Positions 44,564-54,182 are shown, numbered from the stretch's first letter. The stretch: DNA of 64,000 nucleotides from G051132615 sp051132615 (GCF_051132615.1 NZ_CP152375.1:2790001-2854000), one strand, 5' to 3'. The notes: generated by a model from the sequence alone, not told the origin. A program made the numbers and translations.

Positions 44564-45082
44564 ATGAACCATCAGATTAAGAAAATACTTTCAAGAACCA
44601 TTATATTTGGCGTTTTTGTATTGTCATGTTTCGTTTATGCACAAAATGATATTCAAAATGAACAGCAAATTTATTTGACTCAAAAGACAGTATCATTAGA
44701 TGGAGCCCGTCAAGCCATTAAAGCAGCTCAAGAAGAAGCAATAAAAAAAGGATGGCATATTAGCGTGGCTGTTGTCGATGTGAGTGGGCAGTTAGTGGCA
44801 TTAGAAAAAAATGATTTTGCTATAGGTGTTAGCCCAACTGTTGCTTATGAAAAAGCACGTACAGCAGCACTTTTAAAAGCGCCTTCTAAAGAGTTTGAGC
44901 AATATATCAATAATGGTCAGCCTAGTTTTCTTGCTACCCCTGGTGTGACACCTTTAGAGGGCGGTATACCAATTAAAGTAGAAGGTGTGGTTATCGGTGC
45001 AGTTGGTGTCAGTGGAGCCCATGGTGGTTATGATTCTCATATTGCAACAATTGCAGCACAAGCAGCTGCTAATCAACGATAA
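44564..45082 (+). CDS. Secreted GlcG/HbpS-like haem-binding-family protein
   Basis: A 172-residue protein with a signal peptide (about 1-24, ending VYAQN) and a DUF336 domain: GWHISVAVVDVSGQLVALEK, AYEKARTAALLKAPS and LEGGIPIKVEGVVIGAVGVS. It resembles the PduO-C-like protein at 36.5 kb but is exported to the periplasm. HbpS-type relatives bind haem or sense oxidative stress. AAGG fits ATG 44564; ATG 44561 is possible. It is the last gene of the decarboxylase operon, which ends against the convergent pilus operon. Confidence 0.85.
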   Translation: MNHQIKKILSRTIIFGVFVLSCFVYAQNDIQNEQQIYLTQKTVSLDGARQAIKAAQEEAIKKGWHISVAVVDVSGQLVALEKNDFAIGVSPTVAYEKARTAALLKAPSKEFEQYINNGQPSFLATPGVTPLEGGIPIKVEGVVIGAVGVSGAHGGYDSHIATIAAQAAANQR

Positions 45083-45094
45083 AATTGACCTACT

Positions 45095-46060
45095 TTAATA
45101 AAAAACAGTAAAAACCATATTGTCAGTATAAACACCAGCAGGCTGTTCAGCTTGTTGGTTGTTTATTTTAACTTTATATTTTATATCTTGATTTGTCCCT
45201 GTACCAACTCCTGCTTGAGGGTTGGCACTGTTCCAAACTACGGTATCATTATTGTATAGATAAATATTATATTCTAAATAATTATTAGAAGTACTGTTTT
45301 TCATTCTGCGCCATCCATTGGCACTATAAGCACCATCAGAAAAATAAGTAACATAACCTTCTTGGGCGGTACAGCTTAATGTAATGGTGTTTTCTTTTGT
45401 GTTAAATTGTCCAACAAAGCTTTGAGCACCAAAATCCACATCTGGTGTGTTGCCAATCAAGCAGTCTTTAGTAACTTCTAAGGTAATGGCTACAGAGCTT
45501 TTTTTTGAGTCATTTGTACTGGTCCAAGAATCTGTACAGATTAAACCACCAATGCCCAGCCCCCCACAAATATCATAATTCCAGATAAAGTTGGCAGTGT
45601 CTGTATAGGTTCCAGCACTGACATTAATATTATTGGCCGTTTTGACATAAATAGGAATGGTGATACCTTGGCTACCCAAAACTATGTTTAATAAAGAACT
45701 CGACTTATAGCTAAAATTTGTGCCTATTAAAAAAGGCTTTGAGTAGGCTTGATCTGCATATAAAGTATATGGAATACTGTCTCCTAAACTATTAACCAGT
45801 TTCAAATTATTAGTCGTAGAGCTTAATTTAGCATTGATATCGTTACTGCCTAAAATTGAGATAGACAGCCCAGAGCAACTCATGCCTGCTGCCCCTGAGC
45901 TACTTGCTGCAGTTGTGGCAATATTGTAAGAGCTTTTTGACCCTAAATTGACTTGTTGGGCTGAAAATTTGCATGTATCTGCTGCCCATACAGGATAAAA
46001 AAACATCATGAAAATGATCACTGTCAATAATTTAGATAGATGGAAAATTGATGATTTCAT
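45095..46060 (-). CDS. csuE: Csu-type pilus tip adhesin (two SCPU domains)
   Basis: A 321-residue secreted protein with a signal peptide (about 1-26, ending VWAAD) and two spore-coat-U domains: a diverged N-terminal one (about 28-175) and a canonical C-terminal one (about 195-321; EVTKDCLIGN... TLSCT... NGWRRMKNS... YNIYLY). CsuE tips bind abiotic surfaces with hydrophobic loops of the first domain. Its ATG overlaps the usher stop (TAATG). Confidence 0.88.
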   Translation of the reverse strand: MKSSIFHLSKLLTVIIFMMFFYPVWAADTCKFSAQQVNLGSKSSYNIATTAASSSGAAGMSCSGLSISILGSNDINAKLSSTTNNLKLVNSLGDSIPYTLYADQAYSKPFLIGTNFSYKSSSLLNIVLGSQGITIPIYVKTANNINVSAGTYTDTANFIWNYDICGGLGIGGLICTDSWTSTNDSKKSSVAITLEVTKDCLIGNTPDVDFGAQSFVGQFNTKENTITLSCTAQEGYVTYFSDGAYSANGWRRMKNSTSNNYLEYNIYLYNNDTVVWNSANPQAGVGTGTNQDIKYKVKINNQQAEQPAGVYTDNMVFTVFY

Positions 46061-48444
46061 TATTTATTTTCTAAGCAAAGTAATGGTTCCTGAGCATTGT
46101 TTTGGCTAAAGTGAGCATGGCATTGTTTCGTGCCATCTGGCCAAGTAATCACTAAATCATTTTTATCTGATTTGAATTGATTCAGATAGACAATACCATC
46201 CCAGCCAACATACGCCTCAATAGAATCACTTCCTTTTAATTGGATGGTACTGCCAACAGGCAAGAAATTCTTATCTTCACCTACTAAAGTAAGCGTCATG
46301 GCATTATTTTGAGTTAAATTAAATCTCATTAAATAACCGCTGTTTTCTCGAATCGCAATAGACTGCTCAACTTCGGGTACATTAATATCTGCAGGTAAAG
46401 TCAGTGAATTAATTGAATACTTACCTTGATAATAGGCTGTCACATCAGGAATCAATAAGTGACCATTGTGATTGGTGGTGCCAATCAATTGGTTTTCATA
46501 ATGAACAGGTACATTTTCGTATCCATTGGTTGATACCAGTACAAAAGAATCATCTATTTTATTGGCTACATAAATATCATGATCCATTGCAATTAATGAA
46601 CCGTTTAGTTCTGCCCAAAGTGTATGATTGTCTTGGCCATAAACGCCTGCTTTAGCTTCAAAATGACGGGTTTTCCATGTTAAATTAGCTTCTTTATAAT
46701 CGTGATTAGATTGATCTTTACTGGCGTAACCCACACCCCAACCTAAACCACCTTCAGTTGGTACAGATTTATCATAAGCAATACGATGGGTGTAATGATT
46801 TTTTTCATCTCGAGTACTGTTTAAAGAGACATTGCTTTGGGTATCTAGCGGAATATATAAACCAAGGGCCGCACTGTAACGGTGTTCTCCAATTTGTTTA
46901 TTCATGGTCATGTACAAATTGATGTTTTTAAATAGCGATTTGCTGTATGAAATGTTCAGTAAACGAGTAGCAGGCTCATCATAATTTTTAACATTGACAT
47001 AACCTGCACTTAAAGAACCGAATGTTCCTAATGATAAACTGCCCGAAATCTGATCTGTATGATAACGATTATTCGTATTCAGATCAATTGAACTTAAGTC
47101 TTTAAAACCTTTACTTTGTTGTGTTCTTCGAGCATTAAAGCTAAATAAGCGTCTGCTATAACTGTAGCCAATACTGGTTTGTTGGCCTTTACTATTTGAA
47201 GAGAATACTTCATTAGCCTCATCAGTATTATTGTCAGCATAACTTTTATTGTATGATGTATTTAAAACACCCAATAGGCCAAGCTGGAGCGTCACACCTG
47301 CGCCTGCGGTGGTTAACCCCTTACTCATTTGCGTATGGCCTTCTATTGTCAATTTATTGCTTAAACCATAGCGAATGGTAGAGCTTAGAGCAAGATCCCC
47401 ATAATCAGAAGAAGAAATACCATAGTTTTTACGCAAAGCACCTGCCGAAAAATCAAAATCAATAAACCCTTTTTTCAATAAAGTACTTTCTACATAAAAT
47501 GGTTGTGTGATTTGCACTTCTCTACCTAGTGTATCTTTTGTCACGATGACTGCTTCCCCAGCACCATTAATATAGGGAAGGCTGTTAATTGAAAAGGGGC
47601 CTGGGTCTACATTAAGTGTTTTATTTTTATAATTATTAATATATAAATCAACTGTGCTTGGCACAGCAGCTTGCCCCGAAAATTCTGGTAAAGGATAAGT
47701 AATTAAACTGGGGTTACTGGAGAAGTTTCTGGAAATCTTAATGCCACCTAAACGCACTGAACTTGTCCATGGTAATGAACCTGTGATGACATCACCAAGG
47801 CTATAACGAATCATTTGTTTTTCGTCTGTATATTTCCAAGTAGTGTTATAACGAATATAGCCATTTTTTTGATCTAGCTGTTCATTTTTTACAGTATATT
47901 TATACAGACCATCATTATTAAATGCACCAAAACGACCAAATAAACGCTGTTCAGTAAAGGCAGAAATATAACCGTTTGTGTCATCATGACTGCTTTTATT
48001 TGCATATAAAGTGTAATTGAATAAAGCACCATTACTGGATGGTGCCAAGATATTTTGTTCTGCAATATAATTGGTGAGGTTTTGTTTGGGTAGCCATGTC
48101 ATAGGTACCGTCAGTTGAAGCTTTTGTTCACTACTTTGATAATCAACTGTGACACCTTGCAATAGATCAACAGCAATTTGTTCCTGTGTCGATTCAATAG
48201 CTAAGCCTGCATCAGCCAAAAGATTAGCGGCAATATAATAATGGCCAGCTTGATAATGAACAGGTATCAATTGCCCTGTTTGTTTACCATTAATCACCAA
48301 CTCCAGCAATAGCGCCATATCAGGCAATTGTTGTTCCTTATTTTGGCTAATGTTTTCAGTTTGCCCATAAACAAGAGGCAAATGAAATAGGGAACCACCT
48401 AATAATAGGGCAAGCATAGGTATTTTTTGCCTGATAATCTTCAC
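46060..48444 (-). CDS. csuD: Csu-type outer-membrane usher
   Basis: A 794-residue fimbrial usher. A signal peptide (about 1-27) leads to the N-terminal chaperone-binding domain (LLLELVINGKQTGQLIPVHY), then the barrel with SLGDVITGSLPWTSSVRLGG and PLPEFSGQAAVPSTVDLYIN, and the C-terminal NSGYLMRFNL with WDGIVYLNQF and late cysteines (QCHAHF, LLCLEN). The length and the polypeptide pattern are those of archaic (Csu) ushers. It secretes and assembles the SCPU subunits. Confidence 0.93.
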   Translation of the reverse strand: MKIIRQKIPMLALLLGGSLFHLPLVYGQTENISQNKEQQLPDMALLLELVINGKQTGQLIPVHYQAGHYYIAANLLADAGLAIESTQEQIAVDLLQGVTVDYQSSEQKLQLTVPMTWLPKQNLTNYIAEQNILAPSSNGALFNYTLYANKSSHDDTNGYISAFTEQRLFGRFGAFNNDGLYKYTVKNEQLDQKNGYIRYNTTWKYTDEKQMIRYSLGDVITGSLPWTSSVRLGGIKISRNFSSNPSLITYPLPEFSGQAAVPSTVDLYINNYKNKTLNVDPGPFSINSLPYINGAGEAVIVTKDTLGREVQITQPFYVESTLLKKGFIDFDFSAGALRKNYGISSSDYGDLALSSTIRYGLSNKLTIEGHTQMSKGLTTAGAGVTLQLGLLGVLNTSYNKSYADNNTDEANEVFSSNSKGQQTSIGYSYSRRLFSFNARRTQQSKGFKDLSSIDLNTNNRYHTDQISGSLSLGTFGSLSAGYVNVKNYDEPATRLLNISYSKSLFKNINLYMTMNKQIGEHRYSAALGLYIPLDTQSNVSLNSTRDEKNHYTHRIAYDKSVPTEGGLGWGVGYASKDQSNHDYKEANLTWKTRHFEAKAGVYGQDNHTLWAELNGSLIAMDHDIYVANKIDDSFVLVSTNGYENVPVHYENQLIGTTNHNGHLLIPDVTAYYQGKYSINSLTLPADINVPEVEQSIAIRENSGYLMRFNLTQNNAMTLTLVGEDKNFLPVGSTIQLKGSDSIEAYVGWDGIVYLNQFKSDKNDLVITWPDGTKQCHAHFSQNNAQEPLLCLENK

Positions 48445-48454
48445 TATTAACCTA

Positions 48455-49231
48455 TTAAAGTGATTCTTTAATTAAATTCATGGGTTGTTTTTCATTATTA
48501 ACCTGTGCACTGATTTGTTCACTTCCTTTTATTGAGTGTTGTTTGGGTATCGCCCAGCGCATAGTTGAACTAGGCAAAACATAGCCAACTAAACCATTCA
48601 TTAAAACTGTTGATTTATTGGTTATATTAGATATACGTGCATGAACAGAGCCACTATTATGGATTTCAAGCCACTGCTGGTTCTTTTGGTCAATAAGTCG
48701 ATAACTTAATTTAGGTAAAGATACGGTTTCTGGCGCACGTTTATTTTCATAGTCTTCTTTTGTCCAAACATTTTTACCACTTGAAAATAGAGGAACCGAA
48801 TAACGCATTTGGAACTGTAAGCCCGCTGTGGTTATTTTTTTGTCTTGATTTGTATCTGTATCTTTTTTAGGAATTTCATCTACCAAAATTCGATAAGCTT
48901 TTTCCGAACCTTCAGGCAATTTGGCTGAAGGTGTGCGAACCAAGCGGATGAGTTGTTTCTCATTTGGTTTAATTAAAGCAAAAGGCGGACTTACTGTGAT
49001 ATCTTTTTGAGAGGATAGTTTGTCTTCATTATTTTCTTGTTGCCAATCAAGCACCCTAACTTGAAAATAAACTGTTTCTTGTCCTTTGTTTTCCAACCAG
49101 ATGGCTGAAGCATTTTGATAATCTTCCAAAACAGGATCTATTGGCCAGATTAATACAGATGCCGCAGCAAAGACAGTTGCAGATAAACACAAAGAGATTA
49201 AATACAATAAACAAGCTTTAATATAAGTCAT
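48455..49231 (-). CDS. csuC: Csu-type periplasmic chaperone
   Basis: A 258-residue PapD-like chaperone with signal peptide (about 1-22). SVLIWPIDPVLEDYQNASAI, then VSPPFALIKPNEKQLIRLVR, and YRILVDEIPKK mark the first immunoglobulin-like domain; LEIHNSGSVHARISNI opens the second. It delivers subunits to the usher encoded ten bases downstream. Confidence 0.92.
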   Translation of the reverse strand: MTYIKACLLYLISLCLSATVFAAASVLIWPIDPVLEDYQNASAIWLENKGQETVYFQVRVLDWQQENNEDKLSSQKDITVSPPFALIKPNEKQLIRLVRTPSAKLPEGSEKAYRILVDEIPKKDTDTNQDKKITTAGLQFQMRYSVPLFSSGKNVWTKEDYENKRAPETVSLPKLSYRLIDQKNQQWLEIHNSGSVHARISNITNKSTVLMNGLVGYVLPSSTMRWAIPKQHSIKGSEQISAQVNNEKQPMNLIKESL

Positions 49232-49254
49232 ATAAAAATTCCATCATGATCAAA

Positions 49255-49803
49255 TTAATAAGTCACCGTAACCAAAATATGGTCAGCGTATTGACCTGCA
49301 CTGGGTAATGTTGTTGTAGAAAATAAAGTTCCGTATATTTTGAATTCTTGCGATAACCCATTAGTGGTAATAGCCAATGTTGAGCCGCCATTACTGTTGT
49401 TTCCCCAGATTTGGCTATAAGATGCATCTTTATACAGTTGATAACGTAATGTTTCGTTTGTATTACTGTTTAATAAAAAGCGACCTGCTGCAATATTGGT
49501 GCCCGCATGAGCACCTGTATTAAGTGCAATAGAAATACTGGTGTTTGGGGTACATTTAACGACAATGGAACCACCCGAAGAGGCATTGGAAAGTGTGTTT
49601 AATGAGCTATTTAAACCCGATATATTATCACCAAAATTAAGTGAGCCAAATGAGGCAGAATCTGTTAATAAACAGCCTTTATTGATCGTTGCTTTTATTG
49701 TAAATGATTGTTGTTTTGTTTGATTGTTGATATCTGCCGCAAAAATCGATGGGCAGGTGAATATAAGGAAGCTGATCAATAAAATTAAATAAAATTTTTT
49801 CAT
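49255..49803 (-). CDS. csuB: Csu minor pilin (SCPU domain), CsuB position
   Basis: A 182-residue SCPU-domain subunit. Signal peptide about 1-22 (ending FAADI); the domain has TINKGCLLTD, FGSLNFGDNIS, VVKCTPNTSISIALNTG and LRYQLYKDASYSQIWG, ending with ADHILVTVTY. Position between the chaperone and another pilin matches CsuB. It is eight bases from the next pilin gene upstream. Confidence 0.85.
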   Translation of the reverse strand: MKKFYLILLISFLIFTCPSIFAADINNQTKQQSFTIKATINKGCLLTDSASFGSLNFGDNISGLNSSLNTLSNASSGGSIVVKCTPNTSISIALNTGAHAGTNIAAGRFLLNSNTNETLRYQLYKDASYSQIWGNNSNGGSTLAITTNGLSQEFKIYGTLFSTTTLPSAGQYADHILVTVTY

Positions 49804-49810
49804 ATCATCA

Positions 49811-50341
49811 CTACCAGCTTATTGTGACAGGAATCACATCAGTATAGATGCCTGAATAGACCGTAGTTTGCGCATACACCATGCCATAAACAGGAATCCA
49901 TTGTTCTTGTCCTGTTGCTATTTGGCTTAACCCAACCGTACTGTCCCAAATGGTGGTGTAGTTACTGTCTGTATAAAGGTTATAGTAAATACGGTCTGTG
50001 GCATTGTTTCTTTTCATAAATCTTTGCTGGGCATTACCACTATTACCATTACCCATCACAATTTTATAATTGGTATTGTTGTTACACTTTATTCTAATGG
50101 CGCCAGCATTTTGAGTGCCGATCACTTTAATATCTTGTTTTAAAAAAATTTGGTCACCAAAATTTAAGGTGCCAAAAGAAGTGGCACCTCCTGTTGTTGT
50201 GCCAGCCTCACAAGAAGCAATGAGCGTTGCATTTACATCAAAAGAAGCATTTTGTGTATCAGCTAAGACAAAAGAATTGAATAAAAAAAAGAAGGGTAAT
50301 GTAATGGTAAAATACCGCACTTTTTTGCTTACATAACCCAT
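49811..50341 (-). CDS. csuA: Csu minor pilin (SCPU domain), CsuA position
   Basis: A 176-residue SCPU-domain subunit with a signal peptide (about 1-27, ending VLADT). TLIASCEAGTTTG, FGTLNFGDQI, IRIKCNNNTNYKIVMGNG, RIYYNLYTDSNYTTIWDS and VIPVTISW are the family landmarks. It follows the major pilin gene after 61 bases. Confidence 0.85.
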   Translation of the reverse strand: MGYVSKKVRYFTITLPFFFLFNSFVLADTQNASFDVNATLIASCEAGTTTGGATSFGTLNFGDQIFLKQDIKVIGTQNAGAIRIKCNNNTNYKIVMGNGNSGNAQQRFMKRNNATDRIYYNLYTDSNYTTIWDSTVGLSQIATGQEQWIPVYGMVYAQTTVYSGIYTDVIPVTISW

Positions 50342-50402
50342 TATTGATTTTCTCTTTTGTAGACAATTTAATCATTATTTTTTTATAAATGAATCGCAAG
50401 TA

Positions 50403-50936
50403 TTACCAAGCAACAGTCATGGTAACTGTATCGTTATAAGCGCCAGTGGTGGGGGTGGTTGCATTAGCTGGCACTTGACCATAAACAGTTAAATCAACAT
50501 TGGTGTTGCCTGCCGTGCTGGTGCCAGAGACCACACTGCTTTTATTCCATACAGTACTGCGGGAGTTGTCTTTAAATAAATTATAAGCAATAAAATCGGT
50601 TCCATTGCTCATTCTGCGTTGACCCGATGAAGCATGTTGTCCATCATCTAATGAAACGGTGTAATTAGTGCCCGTTGTACAATTTAAAGTAAGCGAACCT
50701 GGTGTAGCATTCATATTGACAGAATTTGCATTAATCACTGAAAGTAAATTTGGGTGACTACCAAAATTTAGTTGTCCAAAATTATTAATTGATCCTGTTG
50801 TTGTTGAATCCATTATTTGGCAACCCGTACCTATATTAATAGACACATTAATATTACCATTGATTTCAGCAGCATAGGTGTTTGCCATAATAAACAGGCC
50901 AGAAGTAATGGCTAGTTTTTTGATGATTTTATTCAT
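50403..50936 (-). CDS. csuAB: Csu major pilin (SCPU domain), CsuA/B position
   Basis: A 177-residue subunit and first gene of the pilus operon, the place of the major rod subunit CsuA/B. Signal peptide about 1-22 (ending TYAAE); then VSINIGTGCQIMDS, FGQLNFGSHPN, LTLNCTTGTNYTVSLDDGQH, AYNLFKDNSRSTVWN and VTMTVAW. The 61-base gap after it could hold an mRNA structure that reduces downstream expression, as expected for a highly expressed first subunit. Confidence 0.87.
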   Translation of the reverse strand: MNKIIKKLAITSGLFIMANTYAAEINGNINVSINIGTGCQIMDSTTTGSINNFGQLNFGSHPNLLSVINANSVNMNATPGSLTLNCTTGTNYTVSLDDGQHASSGQRRMSNGTDFIAYNLFKDNSRSTVWNKSSVVSGTSTAGNTNVDLTVYGQVPANATTPTTGAYNDTVTMTVAW

Positions 50937-51607
50937 ATAACGGAACCTTTGTAGTAGAGAATTATGGATGAAACATCTTTAAAAACTAGCAAGTACAAAT
51001 GGCTAGCTAAGAATCAAAATATTCTATTTGAGTCTCGCATGCTAGATTAATGATAAATTTTCATTTTTTCCAATATAATATTTAAATTAATTTATTTTTT
51101 TGATAGATTTTTTTATTTTTATGTTTTTTTTAAATTTATATTTCTGCATTTTTGGATTTTGTTTTTATTTAATATTTTGTATTTTATTAACTTTTTTATT
51201 TTGTTGATGATTATAGTTTAAATAAATCGATTTGATTCGTTTTTTTATCTTGGTGTTTTTTTGTGGTGAGAACTCATTATTTCGGCATTATGTTGAAATA
51301 ATAATTGTTATATGGATTAAAACAGTCAGATTGATTGAATGATTACCCATAGTGTACTAACAAATATGTAACTTTATTTAATATAAATATTTTTATTCTA
51401 TTTTGGTGACAAATAACATACAAAATTAATCATTTTTTGTACATGTTTTTACTCATTTTTTATCTCAATTGTTTGATTGTATTTAATTTTTTTTGTAATT
51501 GTATACGCATTCATTAATGACAAAATGATCACCATCTTACAGATAAAAAAACAAAAAGAAGCTATTTGTGTTATTGGCGTAGCAGCCATATAAATAGTTG
51601 AAGTAAA
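50937..51607. other. AT-rich gene-free region upstream of the pilus operon
   Basis: About 670 bases with many T-tracts and no coding potential. It must contain the csu promoter. No specific operator was identified. Confidence 0.5.
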
Positions 51608-51643
51608 AAAACAGTGGCTTATTTTTTATAAGCCACTGTTTTT
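51608..51643 (-). terminator. Terminator of the purine permease gene
   Basis: AAAACAGTGGCTTAT pairs with ATAAGCCACTGTTTT around a T-rich loop. A-rich and T-rich flanks on both sides would allow action in both directions. Confidence 0.9.
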
Positions 51644-51665
51644 GTCTTAATAGATTTATTCAGTA

Positions 51666-52961
51666 TTATCCGATAATAGACCAAAGTAATTTCAAAATGA
51701 ATATACAGCCAACCAAGCAAACGGTGATATTTAATTCCTTTATACGTAAAGTTACTATTTTCATCAAAATATACACAACCCATGCTAAAGCCAGACTATC
51801 TGAAATTTTCCAAGTCAGGCCAATAAACACAATCGCAATGATTGCTGGAAAAGATTCAGTTGGGTCGTCAAATTTAATTTTTGTTATAGGTGCCAGCATG
51901 TACCAGCCAACCACGATTAAAGCAGGTGCAACAGCAGCAAACGGAATGGCCAAAAATATAGGTGCACAAAATAGCGCCAACCCAAAACATAAAGCCGTCA
52001 CAACCGAGGTTAGGCCTGTTCTTCCACCAACAGCAACGCCTGTACCACTTTCACCATAAACCGTATTGGGTGAAACACCTAAAAAACTGCTGGTGATGGC
52101 GGAAAAAGAGTCAGCAATAAATGCTTTACCCATTTTAGGGCGATATTTTGCACCATCATTTCCCATGACACTAAATAACCCTAAAAACCCCGCTAAGCTA
52201 TCTACCAAAGCAATAAATACAAAAACAAAGACAACAGATAAAAAATCAAATGATTTCACCAAAGAAAAGTCAAAATGAAAAGCAATGCTGCTGATGCTGG
52301 GGGGCATGCTGAATAGTTGATTTTGATAAATAAAATCGATATTGGTGACTTTTAAAGGAATACCAATAAGCGTTGAGCAAATAATGCCTGCCAGTAGGGC
52401 ATAACGAAAACGCATGGCTAACAGGATGGCTGTAATCAAAATACCAATAAGCACCAGTTGTACTTCTTTTTGATGGAAATCGCCAAGAGCAGGTAAGCCT
52501 GTGCTTAAATCAATCACTTTCGCTTGAATCAACCCAATACCCGCAATCATGATGCCCAAACCACCACATACAGCGTATTGTAAACTAACAGGAATATCTG
52601 CCAGTACTTTTTCTCGCAAGGGGGACAAAGACAATAATAAAAAGATGATGCTGGCGAGCAAAACAGCTGTAATGGCTTGAGGCCAGCTGTAACCCATATG
52701 CAAAACAACAACAAAAGCAAAAAAAGCGTTGATGCCCATACCCGGTGCGACGGCGAAAGGTAAATTGGCAATAAATGCCATCGCCAATGTGCCTATAATG
52801 GCAGCAAGAGCCGTTGCCGTAAATAAAGCTTCTTTAGGCACACCTGCATTAGACAAAATAGCAGGGTTAACCGCTAATACATACACCATGGCACAAAAGG
52901 TGGTGATTCCAGCACTGATTTCGATTAAAGCAGTTGTTTTGTGTTCTTTTAATTTAAACAT
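51666..52961 (-). CDS. NCS2/AzgA-type purine (adenine/hypoxanthine) permease
   Basis: A 431-residue inner-membrane permease with about 12-14 helices. EISAGITTFCAMVYVLAVNP, APGMGINAFFAFVVV, YAVCGGLGIMIAGIGL, FVFIALVDSLAGFLGLFSVM and SSFLGVSPNTVYGESGTGVA are hallmarks of the AzgA-like group (adenine, guanine or hypoxanthine with protons). It is monocistronic. No purine riboswitch was seen upstream. Confidence 0.93.
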   Translation of the reverse strand: MFKLKEHKTTALIEISAGITTFCAMVYVLAVNPAILSNAGVPKEALFTATALAAIIGTLAMAFIANLPFAVAPGMGINAFFAFVVVLHMGYSWPQAITAVLLASIIFLLLSLSPLREKVLADIPVSLQYAVCGGLGIMIAGIGLIQAKVIDLSTGLPALGDFHQKEVQLVLIGILITAILLAMRFRYALLAGIICSTLIGIPLKVTNIDFIYQNQLFSMPPSISSIAFHFDFSLVKSFDFLSVVFVFVFIALVDSLAGFLGLFSVMGNDGAKYRPKMGKAFIADSFSAITSSFLGVSPNTVYGESGTGVAVGGRTGLTSVVTALCFGLALFCAPIFLAIPFAAVAPALIVVGWYMLAPITKIKFDDPTESFPAIIAIVFIGLTWKISDSLALAWVVYILMKIVTLRIKELNITVCLVGCIFILKLLWSIIG

Positions 52962-53048
52962 AAAAAATAAATTTCTTTACTTGGTATAAACAATATTTTA
53001 AATTATAAAGGTAAAAATATATTTATACTAAGGTTCATTTTATCCTTA

Positions 53049-53598
53049 TTATGAATTGATGATTCGCACAGTACCAATATATGCACTCATAATTGACTTC
53101 ATAATAAAGCCAACGGCTTGCATTAAAGTCTGCTGTTCTTTAGGTTTAAAGATAGACAGTTTCTCATTCACGTTAAAGATGTGGATGAGTTTATTGATTT
53201 CATTTAACCGTTTAGGTTCAGGTAAAGATCGCTCTAATAGGCTTGGTTGTTGTTCAGCTTGTTGTGGTGCCAAAGTTTAAAGTTTGACGAATATCGATAT
53301 GAGCCGCCACATTATGGCGAATATGGGCAACCAGATAGTTACCGTCTTTGGATAACCCGACTCCATCAATTTTATCGAAATGCTTCTTTTTAGCGACTTC
53401 TACCGCTAAAGCCTCGGTTAATTGCTTTTGTTGTTCTTGGGGAAACTCTTTAAGTAAATTATTTTGATTGAGATGATCTTGCACATCCTCGATTGCTTCT
53501 GGGAGTTTTTGCCCTATACGCTGCTGTTCTTCTTGTTCTTGCTGCCAGCGTTGCTGTTGCAAGATTTCTAAGTCGATTTCTAGGCGTGGGCGTTCCAT
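53049..53598 (-). pseudogene. Frameshifted XVIPCD-domain remnant
   Basis: From ATG 53598 the frame reads a Gln-rich start (RPRLEIDLEILQQQRWQQEQ), then LTEALAVEVAKKKHFDKIDG, VGLSKDGNYLVAHIRHN and AAHIDIRQTL before it runs into a stop at 53254. The neighbouring frame continues APQQAEQQPSLLERSLPEPK to 53049. IDxVxLSxDGxxLxAxxR...HID is the core of the XVIPCD domain that tags toxins for the bacterial-killing type IV secretion system. Removing one copy of a seven-base tandem repeat restores one frame. There is no toxin domain upstream and no ribosome-binding site. Confidence 0.55.
53272..53285. repeat. Seven-base tandem duplication causing the frameshift
   Basis: AAAGTTT is repeated exactly twice. 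Deleting one copy joins IDIRQTL directly to APQQAEQQ in one frame, so the duplication is the probable inactivating or phase-switching event. Confidence 0.8.
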
Positions 53599-53765
53599 AG
53601 GACAAAAACAATAGAGAGATAGATAAAAAATAGATTGTACGATATGGATTAGAATAGGGCAGAAAAAAATGTTAAAAAAATAAAAATTAAATGGTATATG
53701 TTTATTGAATACAACACAGACAATAGGTATATAGTCCCCATTTGTTGATTGGTTTTTTTCGAGTA

Positions 53766-54182
53766 TTAGCCAATAAAAATAGACAAAAACAAACAAATAA
53801 CTTGGCTTAAAAGCAGCAAAGTGGCATAAATCAAAAGCTTTTTTGTGCCTTGCCAACGAGAAGACAAACTTCTTGGTTGGCACACTTTTTCGGTTTTGTT
53901 TTTTAAAATAAAAGATAAAGCTTCATCAAAAGAGCATGCTTCTTGTTCAGTGGTGATTTGCGATAATGTTTTAAACAATTGTTCATCAATAATAAGACGA
54001 TAGCCATAATATTGAATAGAGAGCCATAAAAAAAATGAAAGTGCTAACCATATAAAATGTACTTGGTCTACATAATAAACACTTAATTGTAGCCCCAGTA
54101 AAAAACAGGCCAAAATAACAAAATACCAGCCACTTTTGGCAAAAGCCGCGATTGTTTGATAGCTTATTTTATTGGGGTGCAT
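53766..54182 (-). CDS. Membrane protein downstream of the ynbD-like gene
   Basis: A 138-residue protein with two hydrophobic segments near the N-terminus (about 18-60) and one at the C-terminus (about 115-138), separated by a soluble acidic stretch. It overlaps the PAP2-phosphatase gene by 14 bases, so the two are co-expressed. No family was recognised. It is not part of the E. coli ynb set. A 167-base AT-rich gap without features follows it. Confidence 0.65.
   Translation of the reverse strand: MHPNKISYQTIAAFAKSGWYFVILACFLLGLQLSVYYVDQVHFIWLALSFFLWLSIQYYGYRLIIDEQLFKTLSQITTEQEACSFDEALSFILKNKTEKVCQPRSLSSRWQGTKKLLIYATLLLLSQVICLFLSIFIG

Noticed and set aside
53599..53883. N-terminal extension of the XVIPCD frame up to 53883
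   Set aside because: The added residues are low-complexity, aromatic and out of character, and overlap the upstream gene; the Gln-rich start at 53598 is more plausible.
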